From NCBI GenBank assembly GCA_015067675.1, contig SVMB01000012.1, positions 1 to 57,064 of the forward strand: a DNA stretch of 57,064 bases, read 5' to 3'. Source of the DNA: Oscillospiraceae bacterium. GTDB lineage: Bacteria > Bacillota > Clostridia > Oscillospirales > QAMX01. Of this stretch, positions 54,054 to 57,064 are shown in pieces; the stretch's first letter is position 1, and every line of letters begins with the position of its first letter. The position numbers and the translations under genes were made by a program. The notes beneath the pieces are model-generated. The model made no database searches. It was not told the DNA's origin and saw only the letters and a list, made by a program, of their open reading frames with translations.

Positions 54054-56195
54054 ATGAGTTTCAAGATTGCCCTGGCCGGTAACCCGAACAGCGGTAAGAC
54101 CACGCTGTTCAATGCCCTCACCGGCTCCAACCAGTATGTCGGCAACTGGCCCGGTGTTACCGTCGAAAAGAAGGAAGGTAAGCTCAAGAAGCACAGTGAC
54201 ATCACCGTCACCGACCTTCCCGGTATCTATTCCCTGTCCCCCTACACCCTTGAGGAAGTCGTCGCCCGTAACTACCTCATCAACGAGCGTCCCGACGCCA
54301 TCCTCAACATCATCGACGGCACCAACCTCGAGCGCAATCTGTACCTAACCACACAGCTCACCGAGCTGGGCATCCCCGTCGTCATCGCCATCAACATGAT
54401 GGACATCGTCAAGAAGAACGGCGACAAGATCAACATCGATGAGCTCAGCCGCGCGCTTAACTGCCCGGTCGTCGAGATCTCCGCCCTCAAGGGAACTGGC
54501 GTCAACGAGGCAGCCGACGCCGCCATTGCCGCAGCGCAGTCCGGCAAGTCCAACGCCTCCCACACCTTCTCCGGCTCCGTCGAGCATGCCATCGCCCATA
54601 TCGAAGAGGCTGCGGTTCACAGCATGCCCGCCGCCCAGCAGCGCTGGTACGCGGTGAAGATCTTCGAGCGCGATGAAAAAGTGCTGGAAGCTCTGAAGAT
54701 TGACAAAAAGGTTCTGGAACATATCGAGCAGGACATTAAGTCCGTTGAGGACGAGATGGATGACGATGCCGAGTCCATCATCACCAACGAGCGCTACATC
54801 TACATTGCCTCCATCCTCAAGGGCTGCTACAGGAAGAAGTCTGCCGGTCAGATGACCATCTCCGACAGAATCGACCAGATCGTCACCAACCGTATCCTGG
54901 CCCTGCCCATCTTTGCCCTGGTCATGTGGGGTGTTTACACCATCTCCATCGGCACCATCGGTGACTGGACCGTCGGTTTCATGAACGATACCCTTTTCGG
55001 AGAATGGATTATCCCCGGTGTTGCCGCCTTCCTGGAAGGCATCGGCTGTGCCGGTTGGCTGGTCAGCCTGGTGGCTGACGGTATCATCGGCGGCGTGGGC
55101 GCCGTTCTCGGATTTGTTCCCCAGATGATGATCCTGTTCCTGCTGCTGGCCCTCCTCGAGGACTGCGGCTACATGGCCCGTGTTGCCTTCATCATGGACC
55201 GTATCTTCCGCCGCTTTGGCCTCTCCGGCAAGTCCTTCATCCCCATGCTGGTTGCCACCGGCTGCGGTGTTCCCGGTATCATGGCCTCCCGTACCATCGA
55301 GTCCGAGCGTGACCGCAAGATGACCATCATGACCACCGGTTTCATGGTCTGCGGCGCCAAGACCCCCATCGTCGGCCTGATCGCCGGCGCCCTGTTCGGC
55401 GGCGCTGCCTGGGTGGCGACCCTCGCCTACTTCATCGGTATGGCAGCCGTTGTCGTCTCCGGTATCATCCTCAAGAAGTTCAAGGCTTTCGCCGGTGAGC
55501 CCGCGCCCTTCGTCATGGAGCTGCCCGCCTACCATGTTCCCACCGCCTCCAACGTTCTGCGTGCCACCTGGGAGCGCGGCTGGAGCTTCATCAAGCGTGC
55601 CGGTACCGTGATCCTGGCTTCCTCCGTCATCATCTGGATCCTCAACAGCCTCTCCTTTGAGGGCGGCTTCCACTTCATCACCGAAGAGTTCGGCGGCGCC
55701 TCCATTCTGGAGGTCATCGGTTCCGCCATTGCCTTCCTCTTTGCACCTCTGGGCTTCGGCGGCTGGCAGGCTGCTGTCGCCACGATCCTGGGTCTGGTTG
55801 CCAAGGAAGAAGTCGTCGGTACCTTCGGCGCCCTGTCCTCCATGGCCGACGCCGACCTTGCCTTTGAGATGGTCGAAAGCATGGATTCCAGCCTCACCGT
55901 CATCGGTCAGGAGTTCTTCGGCGGCAGCAAGCTGTCTGCGTTCTCCTTCCTGATCTTCAACCTGCTGTGCGCCCCCTGTTTTGCTGCCATCGGCGCCATC
56001 AAGCGTGAGATGAACAATGCCAAGTGGACCTGGGGTGCCGTGGGTTGGATGACCGGCTTTGCCTACGCGGTAAGCCTGGCGGTTTACCAGATCGGTATGC
56101 TCTTCGGCGGACACTTCGGCATTGGCACGGTTGCCGGTCTCCTGGCGCTGGCAGCGCTGATCTACCTGCTGGTCCGCAAGAACAAGTACGAATAA
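54054..56195 (+). CDS. feoB: Ferrous iron transporter FeoB
   Basis: 713 residues. The N-terminal GTPase domain has G1 GNPNSGKTTLFN, G3 DLPGIYSLSPYTLEE and the G4-region INMMDI. A helical GDI-like linker (about 170-270) precedes the membrane part with two Gate motifs, including CGVPGIMASRTIESERDRKM and the later APLGFGGWQAAVATI region, and about eight to ten spans. Drives Fe(II) uptake under anoxic conditions. GAGGA lies before the ATG. Followed by the accessory Cys-rich protein after 54 nt. Confidence 0.98.
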   Translation: MSFKIALAGNPNSGKTTLFNALTGSNQYVGNWPGVTVEKKEGKLKKHSDITVTDLPGIYSLSPYTLEEVVARNYLINERPDAILNIIDGTNLERNLYLTTQLTELGIPVVIAINMMDIVKKNGDKINIDELSRALNCPVVEISALKGTGVNEAADAAIAAAQSGKSNASHTFSGSVEHAIAHIEEAAVHSMPAAQQRWYAVKIFERDEKVLEALKIDKKVLEHIEQDIKSVEDEMDDDAESIITNERYIYIASILKGCYRKKSAGQMTISDRIDQIVTNRILALPIFALVMWGVYTISIGTIGDWTVGFMNDTLFGEWIIPGVAAFLEGIGCAGWLVSLVADGIIGGVGAVLGFVPQMMILFLLLALLEDCGYMARVAFIMDRIFRRFGLSGKSFIPMLVATGCGVPGIMASRTIESERDRKMTIMTTGFMVCGAKTPIVGLIAGALFGGAAWVATLAYFIGMAAVVVSGIILKKFKAFAGEPAPFVMELPAYHVPTASNVLRATWERGWSFIKRAGTVILASSVIIWILNSLSFEGGFHFITEEFGGASILEVIGSAIAFLFAPLGFGGWQAAVATILGLVAKEEVVGTFGALSSMADADLAFEMVESMDSSLTVIGQEFFGGSKLSAFSFLIFNLLCAPCFAAIGAIKREMNNAKWTWGAVGWMTGFAYAVSLAVYQIGMLFGGHFGIGTVAGLLALAALIYLLVRKNKYE

Positions 56196-56249
56196 GCCAT
56201 CCCCTGCTCCGGCTTCGCCGCCGGAATTATGAAACAGGAGGTTTTCTCG

Positions 56250-56417
56250 ATGGAATGGTTTAACTTACCCACCCTGATCGTCACTATCCTCATCGCCGCG
56301 GTACTTTACGCCATCGTTTTCACGTGGTTTCGCAATCGAAAAAAGGGAAAAAGCTCCTTTTCCTGTTCCTGCGGCGGAAACTGTGCAAGCTGCGGCATGA
56401 ACTGCAGTCACCACTGA
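56250..56417 (+). CDS. FeoB-associated Cys-rich membrane protein
   Basis: 55 residues. One N-terminal membrane span (PTLIVTILIAAVLYAIVFTW) is followed by a basic stretch and a Cys/His tail, SCSCGGNCASCGMNCSHH, with six Cys. It is the usual small partner encoded after feoB in Firmicutes (PF12669 type) and may pass or sense iron at the membrane. AGGAGG lies 8 nt before the ATG at 56250. Confidence 0.93.
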   Translation: MEWFNLPTLIVTILIAAVLYAIVFTWFRNRKKGKSSFSCSCGGNCASCGMNCSHH

Positions 56418-56422
56418 CCATT

Positions 56423-56455
56423 TGGGGGAGCGCGGCCGAAGGGCTGCCTCCCCCA
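56423..56455. terminator. Hairpin after the feo operon
   Basis: TGGGGGAG (56423-56430) pairs with CTCCCCCA (56448-56455) and further inner GC pairs. The tail is not U-rich, so it may only partly stop transcription before the next regulator gene. Confidence 0.55.
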
Positions 56456-56490
56456 TTCCTCTATCCCATATTCTACCACGGAGGTGTGCA

Positions 56491-56907
56491 ATGGCTGACA
56501 CCATGACATTAACCGCTACCAATATTCGCTACTTACTGGCAATTCATGCCCTCTCGCACGGCGAGCGCGGGGTACGCTGTGTGGACACAGCCGATGCTCT
56601 GCAGGTTTCCAAGCCCAGCGTACACATGATGACGAACACGCTGCGCGACTTAAAGCTGATCCGCAAGGATCACTACGGCGCAATCTTTCTGACAGATCTT
56701 GGCCGAGCCCTATCGGCGCGCTACAGTCGCTGTTACGACACGTTAAGTGCACATTTTCGCTCCCTTCTTGGCGGTGACGCAGAGTTACGGTCCGTTACCT
56801 GCGCCATTCTCGCCTCCCTGCCGCTTGAAGAGATCGAGCGGATGTGTCATCAGCTAAGCCGGAGGGAATACACAGCCGATACATCTGCTTACGTCTACAC
56901 CGGCTGA
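56491..56907 (+). CDS. DtxR-like winged-helix regulator with weak metal site
   Basis: 138 residues. The winged helix resembles iron-dependent repressors (NIRYLLAIHALSHGERGVRC, QVSKPSVHMMTNTLRDLKLI, YGAIFLTDLGRALSAR). The second domain follows the DtxR helix pattern (GGDAELRSVTCAILASLPLE, EIERMCHQL) but lacks most of the E/C-M-E-H set seen in the regulator at 52706. It may be a metal-independent or differently tuned regulator. The ATG at 56491 follows GGAGGTG. It lies 73 nt after the Cys-rich gene, so it may be the last gene of the feo transcript. Confidence 0.75.
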   Translation: MADTMTLTATNIRYLLAIHALSHGERGVRCVDTADALQVSKPSVHMMTNTLRDLKLIRKDHYGAIFLTDLGRALSARYSRCYDTLSAHFRSLLGGDAELRSVTCAILASLPLEEIERMCHQLSRREYTADTSAYVYTG

Positions 56908-56975
56908 AATGCCGTCCGGTCAAGTCCGAGACTTCGGCGTTCCGAAAAAAATCGATGGATCCCCAAAAATAATGC

Positions 56976-57004
56976 TTGACAAATGCGGGAAGCTGTGGTA
57001 TTAT
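56976..57004 (+). promoter_or_regulatory. Promoter of the tRNA-Ala gene
   Basis: TTGACA, 17 bp, TATTAT, about 25 bp before the mature tRNA start. Confidence 0.88.
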
Positions 57005-57028
57005 ATCTACTGTTGACGCGAGTCACAT

Positions 57029-57064
57029 GGGGGTATAGCTCAGCTGGGAGAGCGCTTGAATGGC
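57029..57064 (+). tRNA. tRNA-Ala (anticodon GGC), 5' part
   Basis: The window ends inside the anticodon. The acceptor strand GGGGGTA, then TA, D arm GCTC-AGCTGGGA-GAGC, and the anticodon stem CTTGA are clear. The loop starts A, T and the next three bases are GGC, the last bases of the window, which makes it alanine. The rest lies outside. Confidence 0.9.

Noticed and set aside
54345..56114. A 589-codon minus-strand frame opposite feoB, rich in Gly, Asp and His
   Set aside because: Antisense shadow of feoB; composition is typical of reverse-read GC-rich membrane proteins.
52706..57064. Genomic island or integration site next to tRNA-Ala
   Set aside because: No integrase, no direct repeat of the tRNA 3' end is visible (the tRNA is cut by the window edge), and the feo genes look like core genes.

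Overview
The window looks like a chromosomal segment of a spore-forming, moderately GC-rich Bacillota bacterium, most likely a gut-associated clostridium (Oscillospirales-like). The reasons are the spore and cortex genes (SpoIID-like, SleB, RicT), the Bacillus-like block darA-holB-ricT-xpaC-telA, strong GGAGG ribosome binding sites, several TTG starts, sigma-A promoters with 17-bp spacers, and many glycoside hydrolases paired with AraC regulators. Taxonomy below class level is inference. I saw no phage, insertion sequence, CRISPR array or rRNA.

Layout. 1-7.8 kb is a carbohydrate island: a truncated solute-binding lipoprotein, GH2, an AraC regulator, GH42 and a GHL6-type putative hydrolase. 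7.9-10.9 kb is the lysine/diaminopimelate operon dapA-dapB-asd, read leftward from a consensus promoter through a structured leader. 11.1-18.1 kb reads rightward: a SpoIID-like protein, queA, three tandem paralogues that each carry two GNAT domains, and tgt. The two queuosine genes therefore bracket the GNAT triplet. 18.2-21.1 kb holds an oxidoreductase and a sugar isomerase divergent from an AraC regulator, with a 21-bp-spaced direct repeat between them.

21.1-26.9 kb reads leftward: darA (c-di-AMP receptor), holB without its zinc module, ricT, xpaC, telA, lemA and a TPM protein. 27.0-32.9 kb is a leftward envelope cluster: lipoprotein, response regulator, histidine kinase, FemAB-type transferase and alanine racemase. 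33.1-44.2 kb reads rightward: sleB, ligA, GH39, a membrane FHA protein with a degenerate protease-like ectodomain, an SGNH esterase, a creatininase-family amidase, a lone eutH and a GH78-like protein. 44.2-45.8 kb is a duplicated amidohydrolase. 46.0-49.1 kb is a BlaI/M56 repressor-protease pair with two inverted-repeat operators and a novel large ectodomain. 49.2-52.7 kb holds a SIS protein, a PAP2-GDPD fusion and an alpha/beta hydrolase.

52.7-56.9 kb is a ferrous-iron uptake system: a DtxR-type regulator divergent from feoA-feoA-feoB and a Cys-rich accessory protein, followed by a second, metal-site-poor winged-helix regulator. GTTAG-N6-CTAAC operators lie in two clusters. The window ends inside a tRNA-Ala(GGC) gene.

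The most unusual items are the six-domain GNAT triplet between queA and tgt, the PAP2-GDPD fusion, the FHA protein with a degenerate protease-like ectodomain, the BlaI/M56 pair with its non-classical operator, the structured dapA leader, and the double operator cluster of the feo locus.
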